Positions 37,234 to 44,984 of a stretch of DNA of 64,000 bases are shown here, one piece after another. Numbering within the stretch: position 1 is the stretch's first letter; the number at the start of each line of letters is the position of its first letter. The translations under genes and the position numbers were made by a program. The notes under the pieces are model-generated. The model did not search any database, was not told the DNA's origin, and saw only the letters and a program-made list of their open reading frames with translations. Source of the stretch: Kocuria massiliensis (lineage in GTDB: Bacteria > Actinomycetota > Actinomycetes > Actinomycetales > Micrococcaceae); assembly GCF_900169715.1 (NCBI RefSeq), contig NZ_LT835160.1:248001-312000 (forward strand). Reading direction: 5' to 3'.

Positions 37234-37253
37234 CTAGCGGGGATTTCCCCTAG
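37234..37253. promoter_or_regulatory. Operator-like palindrome in the MHS transporter promoter
   Basis: CTAGCGGGGATTTCCCCTAG reads nearly the same on both strands, with core GGGGA-TT-TCCCC. It lies 35-54 bp upstream of the ATG and overlaps a plausible -10 hexamer (TAGGGT on the minus strand). This position suits a repressor site. Confidence 0.45.
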
Positions 37254-37313
37254 TCACAGCCCATTGGTGCTGATCGCGAAAGAATATTCGATCGTTCAGG
37301 ACGACGTCGTCCC

Positions 37314-39863
37314 CTAGCCCTCCACCTTTTTCAGCGGCGCATAGCGCAACAACAAACGTTTTTCCTCGTTGGCAAACCGCACCTTGGCCACGGTCTTGTC
37401 GCCCCCACCTTCCAGGGCCACCACACGGCCACGTCCGAAGCTTTTGTGCTCCACGGTGTCTCCCACCGATAACGAAGGGATCTCTTTGGTTTGTTGGACA
37501 CGGGAAGCTTTGGTCGCCCGAGCCCCGAGCTGGGGAGACCCCTCGATGCCTTGGCCATAACCGGCGTCGTGGCTTGCTGGTGCGGGTCGCGAGACTCCTC
37601 CGCTGCCCCGGCCTCCCCACGACGAGGAATCGGCCCAAGAACTCCTGCCGCCACGGGCGCCTCCCCCAGAGAACCCACCGGCTCCGTACACCGCCGAGCC
37701 GAATCCTGTACCGAATCCCGCGGATCCCACCCGTTTCCACTCGATGAGGTGCTCGGGAATTTCCTCCAGGAAGGGCGAGGGCGGGTTGAACTGCCCTTGG
37801 CCCCACATTGAACGCGATTCCGCGCGCGTCAGGTACAACCGTTTCATCGCGCGCGTGAGGCCCACATAGGCGATGCGACGCTCCTCGCTCATTTCGTCGT
37901 CGTTGGTCAGAGCCCGCTGGTGCGGGAAAATTCCATGCTCCATACCCGTCAAGAAAACCACGGGGAACTCCAGGCCCTTGGCGGTGTGGAGGGTCATCAG
38001 GGTCACGACCCCCTCGGCGCGCGCTTCGGCCACCTCACGGGCGACCTGAGCTGCAGAGACCCCGCCCTCTTCTTCTTCGCCCTGCTTGGGTCGATTCGGA
38101 ATTTGGTCCGCGTCCGCAACCAAGGAAACGTGCTCCAGGAATTCGCCAAGGCCGGCCTCCGGATGATCACGCTCGAATTCACGAACCACGGCCACGAGTT
38201 CGGCGAGGTTCTCCACGCGAGACTCGTCTTGGGGGTCCTCCGAGGTGCGGAGCGCTTCCAGGTACCCCGATTGTTCCAGCACGGCCTCGAGGGAGGTCGC
38301 GGCGGTTTCGGTTGCGGCAATCTGCGCGAGGTCATCCATGAGCGTCACGAAGGCGGTCACCTTTTTGGCTCCCGCCGCAGCGAGCCCTGGAGCGTCATTG
38401 GCTTGGCGCGCTGCGGCCATGAACGACGAGCCGTCCCTCGACGCGAGATTCGCGATGGCCCCTTCCGAGCGTGCACCGATGCCGCGCTTGGGTTCGTTCA
38501 GAATTCTCCGCACGCTGATGTCGTCGTCGGGATTCATCAAGGCACGCAGGTAGGAGAGGGCGTCTTTGATTTCTTTTCGCTCGTAGAAGCGCGTTCCCCC
38601 GACCACGCGATACGGGAGACCGACCCGCATGAGGATTTCTTCGAGCGAGCGGGACTGGGCATTGGTCCGGTAGAACACCGCGACGTCGCCTGGCGCCACA
38701 CCGTCTTCATCACGCAGCCGGTCAATTTCTTCCGCGATGAACCGCGCCTCCGCGTGCTCATTTTCGGCGACGTAGCCGACGATCGGCACGCCGTCGCCCG
38801 AGGCCGTCCACAGTTTTTTCTCTCGGCGGTTCGGGTTACGTTCGATCACAGCGTTGGCCGCGCTGAGAATGGTCTGTGTTGAACGGTAATTCTGTTCCAA
38901 CAAGATGGTCCGCGCTTGTGGGTAGTCGCGTTCGAAGTCCGTGATGTTGCGGATATCGGCACCGCGGAAGGCGTAAATGGACTGATCCGAATCGCCGACG
39001 ACGGTCAGCTCCGCGGGTTCGACGGCCGAAGGGTAAGGGTTCTCCCCGCCCTGCGGGCTCGCATCGTGGCCGGTGAGTTCGCGCACCAGCGAGTATTGGG
39101 CGTGATTGGTGTCCTGGTACTCGTCGACCAAAATATGACGGAACCGGCGCCGATAGTACTCGGCGACCTGGGGGAAAGCCCTCAGCATGAAGACCGTCTG
39201 CGCAATAAGGTCGTCAAAGTCGAGAGCATGGGCTGCCCGGAGTCGTCGCGTGTATTCGCTGTACACGCGGGCGACGGTGGATTCCCAGGGGTCGGTGCTT
39301 GATGCCGACGAGGCATTGTCTTCGGCATCAACCAGCTCGTTCTTGAGGGTCGAGATTCGGTTCTGCAAAGCCTTGGGGGCGAAGCGCTTAACATCTAGTT
39401 CGAATTCCTTGGCAATCAACGTGATCAATCGCAAGGAATCTGCGGAGTCGTAAATGGAGAATGACGACTTCAAGCCGAGGGTCTGAGCCTCGCGCCGCAA
39501 CACACGAACGCAGAAGCTGTGGAACGTAGAAATCCACATTTTTTCGGCTCGGGGACCCACGAGTTCAACCACGCGTTCGCGCATTTCCGCCGCGGCTTTA
39601 TTGGTAAACGTAATCGCGAGAATCTCCCCTTGATGGGCACGCCCCGTTGCCAAGAGGTAAGCGATCCGATGCGTCAGAACCCTTGTTTTCCCCGAACCGG
39701 CCCCAGCCACGATGAGCAGCGGCGAACCGGAATGGGTCACCGCCTCGGCCTGATGCTCGTTGAGGCCCTCCACGAGCGATCCGGGATCGTGCGATTCAGC
39801 TCCCGGTCCGTCGGACGGGGAGCTGGGCGGTGTAAAAAACGAAGAGTCGCGCAGAAAATCCAT
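37314..39863 (-). CDS. pcrA: ATP-dependent DNA helicase PcrA/UvrD
   Basis: A superfamily 1A 3'-5' helicase of 849 residues for DNA repair and for displacing proteins from DNA. Motif Ia/Q: LNEHQAEAV; Walker A VAGAGSGKTRVL; motif II VDEYQDTN; motif III GDSDQSIYAFRGAD; motif IV QNYRS; motif V TLHTAKGLEFP and motif VI AYVGLTRA. A Gly/Ser-rich linker (about 715-790) leads to a C-terminal Tudor-like module, VGDTVEHKSFGRGRVVALEG, known in PcrA for contact with RNA polymerase. ATG 39863 has GGGGA close upstream. A LexA-like palindrome and a -10 hexamer lie in its promoter. Confidence 0.95.
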   Translation of the reverse strand: MDFLRDSSFFTPPSSPSDGPGAESHDPGSLVEGLNEHQAEAVTHSGSPLLIVAGAGSGKTRVLTHRIAYLLATGRAHQGEILAITFTNKAAAEMRERVVELVGPRAEKMWISTFHSFCVRVLRREAQTLGLKSSFSIYDSADSLRLITLIAKEFELDVKRFAPKALQNRISTLKNELVDAEDNASSASSTDPWESTVARVYSEYTRRLRAAHALDFDDLIAQTVFMLRAFPQVAEYYRRRFRHILVDEYQDTNHAQYSLVRELTGHDASPQGGENPYPSAVEPAELTVVGDSDQSIYAFRGADIRNITDFERDYPQARTILLEQNYRSTQTILSAANAVIERNPNRREKKLWTASGDGVPIVGYVAENEHAEARFIAEEIDRLRDEDGVAPGDVAVFYRTNAQSRSLEEILMRVGLPYRVVGGTRFYERKEIKDALSYLRALMNPDDDISVRRILNEPKRGIGARSEGAIANLASRDGSSFMAAARQANDAPGLAAAGAKKVTAFVTLMDDLAQIAATETAATSLEAVLEQSGYLEALRTSEDPQDESRVENLAELVAVVREFERDHPEAGLGEFLEHVSLVADADQIPNRPKQGEEEEGGVSAAQVAREVAEARAEGVVTLMTLHTAKGLEFPVVFLTGMEHGIFPHQRALTNDDEMSEERRIAYVGLTRAMKRLYLTRAESRSMWGQGQFNPPSPFLEEIPEHLIEWKRVGSAGFGTGFGSAVYGAGGFSGGGARGGRSSWADSSSWGGRGSGGVSRPAPASHDAGYGQGIEGSPQLGARATKASRVQQTKEIPSLSVGDTVEHKSFGRGRVVALEGGGDKTVAKVRFANEEKRLLLRYAPLKKVEG

Positions 39864-39869
39864 ACTGTT

Positions 39870-39896
39870 CCCCAGTCTAAGCGAACAAAGTTTCGA
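39870..39896 (-). promoter_or_regulatory. pcrA promoter with imperfect LexA (SOS) box
   Basis: Reading the minus strand, CGAAACTTTGTTCG (39882-39895) matches the actinobacterial SOS palindrome CGAAC-N4-GTTCG with one or two mismatches. It fills the spacer just upstream of a TAGACT -10 hexamer 16-21 bp before the ATG. A repressor here would block the promoter. Confidence 0.35.
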
Positions 39897-39900
39897 TTCA

Positions 39901-39934
39901 GAGCCCCCGCCCCAGAGGAATCGAACCTCAGGTC
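39901..39934 (-). other. tRNA 3'-end-like fragment between pcrA and the next gene
   Basis: On the minus strand GACCTGAGGTTCGATTCC, then TCTGGGGCGGGG, resembles a tRNA T-arm (GAGG/CCTC around TTCGATT) followed by acceptor bases. The D and anticodon arms are missing, because the sequence upstream belongs to a coding region. It may be chance or a relic of an insertion. Confidence 0.25.
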
Positions 39935-39952
39935 CATAATGGAGCTATGGGT

Positions 39953-40651
39953 ATGTCGAAGGGCCAAAAGCAACGCCTCTATGGAAATTCCGGCGCGCCG
40001 TCGACGGCGCCCTCAGGGCCTTCGCGGCGTAGGGCACCCTCGTCCTCCCCCACGGGTCCGTCTCACCATCACGACGCCGAGTGGGCGCCCATTGCTCGGC
40101 CGGATCCACAGAAGTCCTCGTCCGGAATGATCGTGGTAGTTCTGTTCGTCATCGCTGCGCTCATGTTCGCGGCGCTTCACGCATGGATGGTGCCGCAGCT
40201 GGGGGCACAGTCCCACGTTTCGCTCCCCGAGCTCCAGCCCTTCAGTTTCCCTAACGACGCCGCCACCATCTCGCAGGCTCTCGGCGAAGACGGACGAAGC
40301 GCGTACACGGGCCTTCACTGGTCCTGGGGACTCTTCACCCCGATATTTATCGCGCTCGCATGGGGTGCGATGATCGGCCGATCGATGCCTCGAGGTGCCA
40401 CTCGGTGGGCCCTATGGTCCGCTCCCCTGGCCTATCTCGTCACCTTTCTCGCGGGGAACGTCGCCATCGACGCCGCCCTCACCTCCCCCGAGGGTTCGGC
40501 GCCGGTCTGGGCTTCGATTCTCGTCATCATCCGGTGGATCGTCTTGCTCGCCATGCTCGTGGAGGCGGGATGGCTGGCCGTCCGGCTGGTCCGCGGCAAG
40601 TTTGATGCCTTTTCCCGCGGGGAGCTGGAGGGCCAGCAGCCCCTCCGGTGA
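39953..40651 (+). CDS. Uncharacterised four-TM membrane protein
   Basis: A protein of 232 residues. Residues 1-60 are a basic, Pro/Ser-rich disordered tail. Membrane spans follow at about 58-78, 122-143, 151-171 and 188-210. No family is recognised. The start at ATG 39953 is favoured because GGAG lies eight bases upstream; another ATG two codons earlier is too close to it. It is divergent from pcrA and converges with a DHA2 transporter. Confidence 0.7.
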   Translation: MSKGQKQRLYGNSGAPSTAPSGPSRRRAPSSSPTGPSHHHDAEWAPIARPDPQKSSSGMIVVVLFVIAALMFAALHAWMVPQLGAQSHVSLPELQPFSFPNDAATISQALGEDGRSAYTGLHWSWGLFTPIFIALAWGAMIGRSMPRGATRWALWSAPLAYLVTFLAGNVAIDAALTSPEGSAPVWASILVIIRWIVLLAMLVEAGWLAVRLVRGKFDAFSRGELEGQQPLR

Positions 40652-40673
40652 AATTCTCGAGGACGCTGAAGGC

Positions 40674-42239
40674 TTACCGTGTTTTAGCCATCGCGCGGCC
40701 CCGGAAACACGCGGCCATCACGGCCGCCACCAAAATCGCCGCCGCAGGCAGAAGGATGGACTCGCCCATGGCCTGGGCGTAGCCATCCCGCAACATCTCC
40801 GGCAACTGAGTTTGGCCGGCGGATGCCTCCCCCGAATGGGAAGAACCGGAGAGCATCGGCAGATTCGCGGCGATGCGGCTCTCCATCATCATCGAGATGA
40901 GCGAGGTTCCGAGCACGGCACCGACCTGGCGGGTGGTGTTGAAGATGCCGGAGCCCGCGCCGGATTGGCTCGGTTTGAGATCGCGCGTCGTCGTGATGGA
41001 GATCGGTGCCCACATGCAGGCGCCACCGACACCCATCATCACCGAAGGCAGCAACAGGAGCCAGATTTCAGTGTCCGGGGATATCAACCACCAGTAGCCC
41101 ACCAGGCCCACCACGTTCATGAGAAGCCCGAATACGGCGATAAACGGCGCCCGACGGGCGGTCAGGATCTTGCCCACCACCGGAGCCAAAACGCCAGAGA
41201 TGATAGCCATGGGTGCGGTCATCAGGGCGGCCTGGGTCGGAGTCATGCCCCTCACGAGCTGGTAGAAGAGCATCAGCGGCAAGGCGAAGGAGACGATCAT
41301 CAAGCCGACCATGCTGATGGCTGCGTTGCCGAGGGAGAAGTTCCGGTCGCGGAAGAGTCCGAGCGGGACCAAGGGCTCGGATTTCGTGATCTTCTGCCAG
41401 ACCACAAACAGGGCGAGCAGGACGACGCCGGCAATGATCAGTTCCGGAACCGTGATCGGCCCCCAAATGGCTCCCCAATCGTGTCCTTGGCCTTCCTGAA
41501 TGCCAAAGACAATCAGGAACATGGCCAGAGCACTCAGAATCACGCCGAGGAAGTCCATCCGTCGCGTGTGGACGGGGAATCTCGGCAGCTTCTGCCAGGC
41601 CCGGATAAACGCGAATATTCCCACCGGAATGTTCACGAAGAAGATCCATTCCCAGCTCAGGGTATCCACGAGCACGCCACCCAAGATCGGTCCGACGAGG
41701 CTCGCGACCCCGGCCGTCGCGCCCCACACACCCATCGCGGCACCGCGTCGTTCCGCGGGGAACAAACGCGTGATGATGGCCATCGTCTGGGGCGTCATGA
41801 TGGCGGCGCCCAAGCCCTGGAACACGCGGGCAATAATCAACATCTCGATACTGCCGGAGAGTCCGCACCACAGCGAGGCTAATGTAAAGAGCACCAAGCC
41901 GATCAGATACATGCGTCCGGGCCCAAAACGATCGCCCATGCGCCCTGTGATGAGCAGCGGCACCGCATAGGCCAGCAAATACGCACTCGTGACCCAAACC
42001 GTCTGGTTGATGTCGGCACCGAAGTTTTCCATGATCGCGGGCATCGCCGTGGAGACGATCGTGCCGTCCACCAGAATCATGAAGAAGCCGATGACGATGG
42101 CCCACAACGCGCCCCAAGCGCTCTGGTCTTCGACGGCCGGACGCGTATCCGTAATGTGGTGCTGCCCCGTCCCCGTCTGGTCGCCCCCGGACGAGTCGTT
42201 CGTGGCAGATGCGTGCCTCGGTGTGTATTCGGAGTTCAT
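40674..42239 (-). CDS. DHA2-family (14-TM) drug efflux MFS transporter
   Basis: A proton-coupled efflux protein of 521 residues with 14 predicted spans. Motifs: VDGTIVSTAMPAI in TM1 (motif D1), GRMGDRFGPGRMYLIGLV (motif A), and the antiporter motif C in GVASLVGPILGGVLVD, which marks exporters of the EmrB/QacA group. ATG 42239 with GAAAG eight bases upstream is chosen over an in-frame start at 42314. No linked TetR or MarR gene is present, but a 10-bp-arm inverted repeat lies upstream (42315-42343). Confidence 0.88.
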   Translation of the reverse strand: MNSEYTPRHASATNDSSGGDQTGTGQHHITDTRPAVEDQSAWGALWAIVIGFFMILVDGTIVSTAMPAIMENFGADINQTVWVTSAYLLAYAVPLLITGRMGDRFGPGRMYLIGLVLFTLASLWCGLSGSIEMLIIARVFQGLGAAIMTPQTMAIITRLFPAERRGAAMGVWGATAGVASLVGPILGGVLVDTLSWEWIFFVNIPVGIFAFIRAWQKLPRFPVHTRRMDFLGVILSALAMFLIVFGIQEGQGHDWGAIWGPITVPELIIAGVVLLALFVVWQKITKSEPLVPLGLFRDRNFSLGNAAISMVGLMIVSFALPLMLFYQLVRGMTPTQAALMTAPMAIISGVLAPVVGKILTARRAPFIAVFGLLMNVVGLVGYWWLISPDTEIWLLLLPSVMMGVGGACMWAPISITTTRDLKPSQSGAGSGIFNTTRQVGAVLGTSLISMMMESRIAANLPMLSGSSHSGEASAGQTQLPEMLRDGYAQAMGESILLPAAAILVAAVMAACFRGRAMAKTR

Positions 42240-42314
42240 GGCGTCAACTTTCGTATGTCGTGAGGGACCGCAAGAATCCACGACGCCGCAGCGTCCTCGA
42301 TCAGGAAGACTCAC

Positions 42315-42343
42315 GATCCAGCTCGGCGTGGCAGAGCTGGATC
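42315..42343. repeat. Inverted repeat upstream of the DHA2 transporter gene
   Basis: GATCCAGCTC (42315-42324) and GAGCTGGATC (42334-42343) are perfect inverted arms around nine bases, 76-104 bp upstream of the transporter ATG. This fits a dimeric repressor operator or a leader hairpin. It also lies 91 bp after the tRNA gene, but lacks a T-tract. Confidence 0.45.
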
Positions 42344-42433
42344 GGTCTGTTAAACGGGGGAAAACATCCCGGGATTGAGGGTGAAATGAAGAGGATGATG
42401 ACAGTCACGTGCGCGAGATGCGCGGCACGAAAG

Positions 42434-42506
42434 TGCCCCCGAGTGGATTCGAACCACCGACACCGGCTTTAGGAGAGCCGTGCTCTATCCCCTGAGCTAC
42501 GAGGGC
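42434..42506 (-). tRNA. tRNA-Arg (CCU)
   Basis: A complete cloverleaf on the minus strand: acceptor stem GCCCTCG/CGGGGGC, with one G-T pair, discriminator A, D-arm AGCTCAGGGGATAGAGC, anticodon stem GGCT/AGCC with loop CTCCTAA giving anticodon CCT, and T-arm GGTGGTTCGAATCCACT. CCA is not encoded. It reads AGG codons. Confidence 0.95.
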
Positions 42507-42548
42507 GCACCGACACATTCTACAGGGTTCACGTGCCATGCTGGGTTC

Positions 42549-43442
42549 ATGACCGTTTGGATCGATCAACCCTTGTGGCCCGCGCACGGGACCATGTTCG
42601 CACACATGGTCTCGGATTCCCGCCTTTCGGAGCTGCACGACGTCGCCGAACGCACCGGCCTGAGTCCTCGGGCCTTTGACCAAGATCACTACGACGTCCC
42701 CGAGCATCTTGTCGCCGAGGCAGTGGCCCAGGGCGCCATTCACGTCACGCCCCATGAACTCGTCCGACGCTTGATCGCCTCACCGCTGCGCATTCCTGCT
42801 AAGGAACGCCCCGCCAAGATCAGGGCTCGCCTGCTTCGCAATTGGGAAGAATGGGCACCTGACCACCCCGAGCTTGGCCGGCGGGTGCTAGATCGGTGGG
42901 AATCTCCGGATCGGGGATACCACTCCTCCGTCCACCTCGGTGAGGTATTGGAACATGTGTCGACCCTCGAACGTCAGAGTTCCCTGGATGCGGCGTCGCG
43001 ACGAATCCTCCGTGCGACGGCTTGGTACCACGACGCCGTTTATGACGGAAAGCCCGGTCACGACGAGTCCCAGAGCGCTCAGCTCTGCGCCTCGGATCTC
43101 GCCGGCATTCTACCCCCAGACGAGGTGCGCCGAGCCTCCGAGCTCATCATGGCCACGAGCGACCACACGCAAGACTGCCCAGATCCACTCTGGCCGTACT
43201 TCCACGACGCCGACCTCGGCATCCTCGCCGCCGCATCCCCGCGGTATGACCGCTACGCTGCCGCCGTGAGAACCGAATACTCTCATGTTCCAGGACCAGA
43301 GTTTCGTGCCGCTCGAGCCACGATCCTCGAGGGATTTCTTGCTCAGCCGTTCATTTATCTGACGGCGCCCGCCCGCGAATCCTGGGAAGAACGGGCACGG
43401 GAGAATATTTCCGCCGAGGTCCGGCGCCTCCGGGGTGCTTAG
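42549..43442 (+). CDS. DUF4031 - HD-domain phosphohydrolase fusion
   Basis: A protein of 297 residues. The first 80 residues are DUF4031: WIDQPLWPAHGTMFAHMVSD and RAFDQDHYDVPEHL. From about residue 95 there is an HD-like metal-dependent phosphohydrolase: His in YHSSVHLGEVLEH, the HD pair in TAWYHDAVYD and the later Asp in YFHDADLGIL. HD proteins of this type act on nucleotides or other phosphoesters. The ATG (MTVWIDQP) is chosen because DUF4031 begins there. Its stop overlaps, by two bases, the stop of a convergent small membrane gene. Confidence 0.83.
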   Translation: MTVWIDQPLWPAHGTMFAHMVSDSRLSELHDVAERTGLSPRAFDQDHYDVPEHLVAEAVAQGAIHVTPHELVRRLIASPLRIPAKERPAKIRARLLRNWEEWAPDHPELGRRVLDRWESPDRGYHSSVHLGEVLEHVSTLERQSSLDAASRRILRATAWYHDAVYDGKPGHDESQSAQLCASDLAGILPPDEVRRASELIMATSDHTQDCPDPLWPYFHDADLGILAAASPRYDRYAAAVRTEYSHVPGPEFRAARATILEGFLAQPFIYLTAPARESWEERARENISAEVRRLRGA

Positions 43443-43666
43443 TCACGCCTGCGGGCACGGCGCTTGTTATACATGACCGCGCCGACAAGCCCGATCACGA
43501 TCCCCACCCCTCCCACGATCGATACCCACATCGCCGGGTTTCCGAGGAAGAGGGAGACGATCAGGCCAATCACGATTCCAGGTACAGCCCCGGAAACCAT
43601 GCCGACCGCCATGGCTTGAAATTCTTGGTCACTGCTGCTGCGCGGGGGCTCAAACTGTGTGGGCAT
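43439..43666 (-). CDS. Small two-TM membrane protein
   Basis: A protein of 75 residues with two glycine-rich membrane segments (about 18-40 and 46-66) and a basic end (YNKRRARRRD). It begins MPTQFEPP at ATG 43666. The gene is convergent with the HD gene and has its upstream side against the terminator at 43711-43740. No family is recognised. Confidence 0.6.
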   Translation of the reverse strand: MPTQFEPPRSSSDQEFQAMAVGMVSGAVPGIVIGLIVSLFLGNPAMWVSIVGGVGIVIGLVGAVMYNKRRARRRD

Positions 43667-43710
43667 CTCCCCATGATAGAACCTGCCGGTTGTGCCGCAG
43701 ACACAAAAAA

Positions 43711-43740
43711 CGCGACCCCCGCTGGTCGTCGGGGGTCGCG
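43711..43740 (-). terminator. Strong terminator of a short transcript
   Basis: CGCGACCCCC (43711-43720) pairs perfectly with GGGGGTCGCG (43731-43740) around a ten-base loop. On the minus strand it is followed by TTTTTT. The only thing it can end is a transcript from the 190 bp between it and the terminator of the NlpC/P60 gene. Confidence 0.85.
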
Positions 43741-43839
43741 TCACGCGAAAGTGATCTCCGCACTGTCCGAATCGCGGGTCACCGGTTCATGACCGGAGCC
43801 TCGCGTGAGGAGGGAAACTTGCTCTTCCACCATAAGCAC
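43741..43839 (-). CDS. Candidate 32-codon small protein
   Basis: A short frame starting at GTG 43839, with GAGGG six bases upstream (43846-43850), and ending in a TGA whose last base abuts the terminator stem. The product is an acidic, hydrophilic peptide of 32 residues that begins MLMVEEQVSLLTRG. About two thirds of third positions are G or C. There is no obvious promoter, and no family is recognised. A non-coding RNA ending at the same terminator is the alternative. Confidence 0.35.
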   Translation of the reverse strand: MLMVEEQVSLLTRGSGHEPVTRDSDSAEITFA

Positions 43840-43933
43840 ACGAAACCCTCTGTGACGAGCCCTGCGGCACCGCCACGCCGAAGCATCTCGAACTGTGGAC
43901 GACCCGCGACTGGACGGAGAAGGTTTCGGGCAC

Positions 43934-43970
43934 AAAAAAGGGGCGTCCGGGTTTCCCTCCCGGACGCCCC
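43934..43970 (-). terminator. Terminator of the NlpC/P60 gene
   Basis: GGGGCGTCCGGG (43940-43951) pairs with CCCGGACGCCCC (43959-43970) around seven bases. On the minus strand TTTTTT follows (43934-43939). It lies 35 bp after the stop codon. Confidence 0.9.
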
Positions 43971-44005
43971 TCATGCCTCACAAGGTGAAACTTGAGATGC
44001 GGAGA

Positions 44006-44626
44006 TTAGAGTCCCGGCATGCTGTAGTAGCCATCAACCGGCATCATGCCGCCGCCATCAACCGAGGTGATGGTGGTGCCCTGCGAGGGGTTGAGGGCCG
44101 AGATCATCTGGCCGTCACCGAGGTAGATGCCAACGTGAGCGTAGTTGTTGGTGAAGACGACGTCGCCCGGCTGCGGGTTCGAGGTCGGGGTGAGCTGGTT
44201 CTTCATCGAGTAGGTGTAGGAATCCAGCTGAATGCCGGACTGAGCAGCAACGTAGGAAACGAAGCCGGAGCAGTCCCAAGCCCCGAAGCTCTTGCCGCCC
44301 CAAACGTAGCTCCCGCCGAGGCCAGCCTTGGCGTCCTCAACGATCTTGGCGCGGCTACCGGTAGCTGCGGTCGAACCGGTCTCGCCACCGCCGCCACCGC
44401 TGTTGGAAGCGGAGTAGTCAACGGTCTGGACGTTGGTTGCCTGAGTGGTGGGGGCGTCGTAGGAAGCCGTGGTGGGTGCGCTGTAGGACGTCGAAGCGGC
44501 TTCGGCGAAAGCGTTAGCCGGAGCGACGGAGCCTGCAACGACGCCGGCAGCTGCAACTGCAATACCGGTGTTACGAACGACGTGGGACTGGGTTGCGGCG
44601 CGGTGACGCGCGATGTGCTTAGCCAT
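44006..44626 (-). CDS. Secreted NlpC/P60 peptidoglycan hydrolase
   Basis: An exported cell-wall endopeptidase of 206 residues. ATG 44626 (MAKHIARHRAATQ) has GGGAGGA 11 bases upstream. A signal peptide ends near the APANAFAEA site, a Ser/Thr/Ala linker follows, and the NlpC/P60 domain (about 100-206) carries the nucleophile Cys in GAWDCSGFVSYV, His in YAHVGIYLGDG and the third polar residue (Asn/Asp) after it. Such enzymes cut the D-Glu-mDAP/Lys bond of stem peptides. It has no LysM or SH3 targeting domain. The 5' leader holds a c-di-AMP riboswitch, so expression should respond to osmotic state and potassium. Confidence 0.92.
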   Translation of the reverse strand: MAKHIARHRAATQSHVVRNTGIAVAAAGVVAGSVAPANAFAEAASTSYSAPTTASYDAPTTQATNVQTVDYSASNSGGGGGETGSTAATGSRAKIVEDAKAGLGGSYVWGGKSFGAWDCSGFVSYVAAQSGIQLDSYTYSMKNQLTPTSNPQPGDVVFTNNYAHVGIYLGDGQMISALNPSQGTTITSVDGGGMMPVDGYYSMPGL

Positions 44627-44647
44627 AGTAAAAGTTTTCCTCCCTGT

Positions 44648-44803
44648 GCCTGCGAGGTGAGCTGTCGGGTTCGGATGGGAGACACCCGGTCGCTGGAGCG
44701 ACTTAACCCCAAGGGCTCTTACGAGGAAGAACCCAGATAATGGGTCCCCCGCCTCTGCCATCGGACGTGTTTGGTTTTTTTGTTTCACCGGGTAGTGGCA
44801 GAG
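44648..44803 (-). promoter_or_regulatory. ydaO-type c-di-AMP riboswitch
   Basis: The leader of the NlpC/P60 gene contains the ydaO-yuaA core in order on the minus strand: GGCAGAGGCGGGGGACCCA, then CTTGGGGTTAAGTC, then CATCCGAACCCGACAGCT and CTCGCAGGC. Outer pairing CTCTGCCA/TGGCAGAG is seen at the 5' side. The 5' limit is approximate. The 3' strand ends three bases before the Shine-Dalgarno, which suggests translational or closely coupled control. Family knowledge: c-di-AMP binding turns these genes off; actinobacterial cell-wall hydrolase genes are frequent targets. Confidence 0.9.
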
Positions 44804-44855
44804 CTAGGCGTTCTATCCGGTGGTGCCGTCTCGACCAGTGATTGGCACGAGTACG

Positions 44856-44884
44856 AGCGTACACACCCCTCACCCAAATGTCAC
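44856..44884 (-). promoter_or_regulatory. Promoter of the riboswitch-NlpC/P60 transcript
   Basis: On the minus strand GTGACA (44879-44884) and TACGCT (44856-44861) stand 17 bp apart. The transcript would begin near 44849, giving a leader of about 220 nt that includes the whole aptamer. Confidence 0.5.
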
Positions 44885-44984
44885 GTTTTGATCACGACGA
44901 CGTCACCTGAACACGAATCGGAACGCTTCTCCGGCCTCAAAAAGGACGAATTTAGCCTCGCTCCAGAAGCGTGTCAGACCCCGT

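Noticed and set aside
40395-41882. A 495-codon plus-strand frame opposite the DHA2 gene
   Set aside because: Shadow frame; the minus strand has all transporter motifs.
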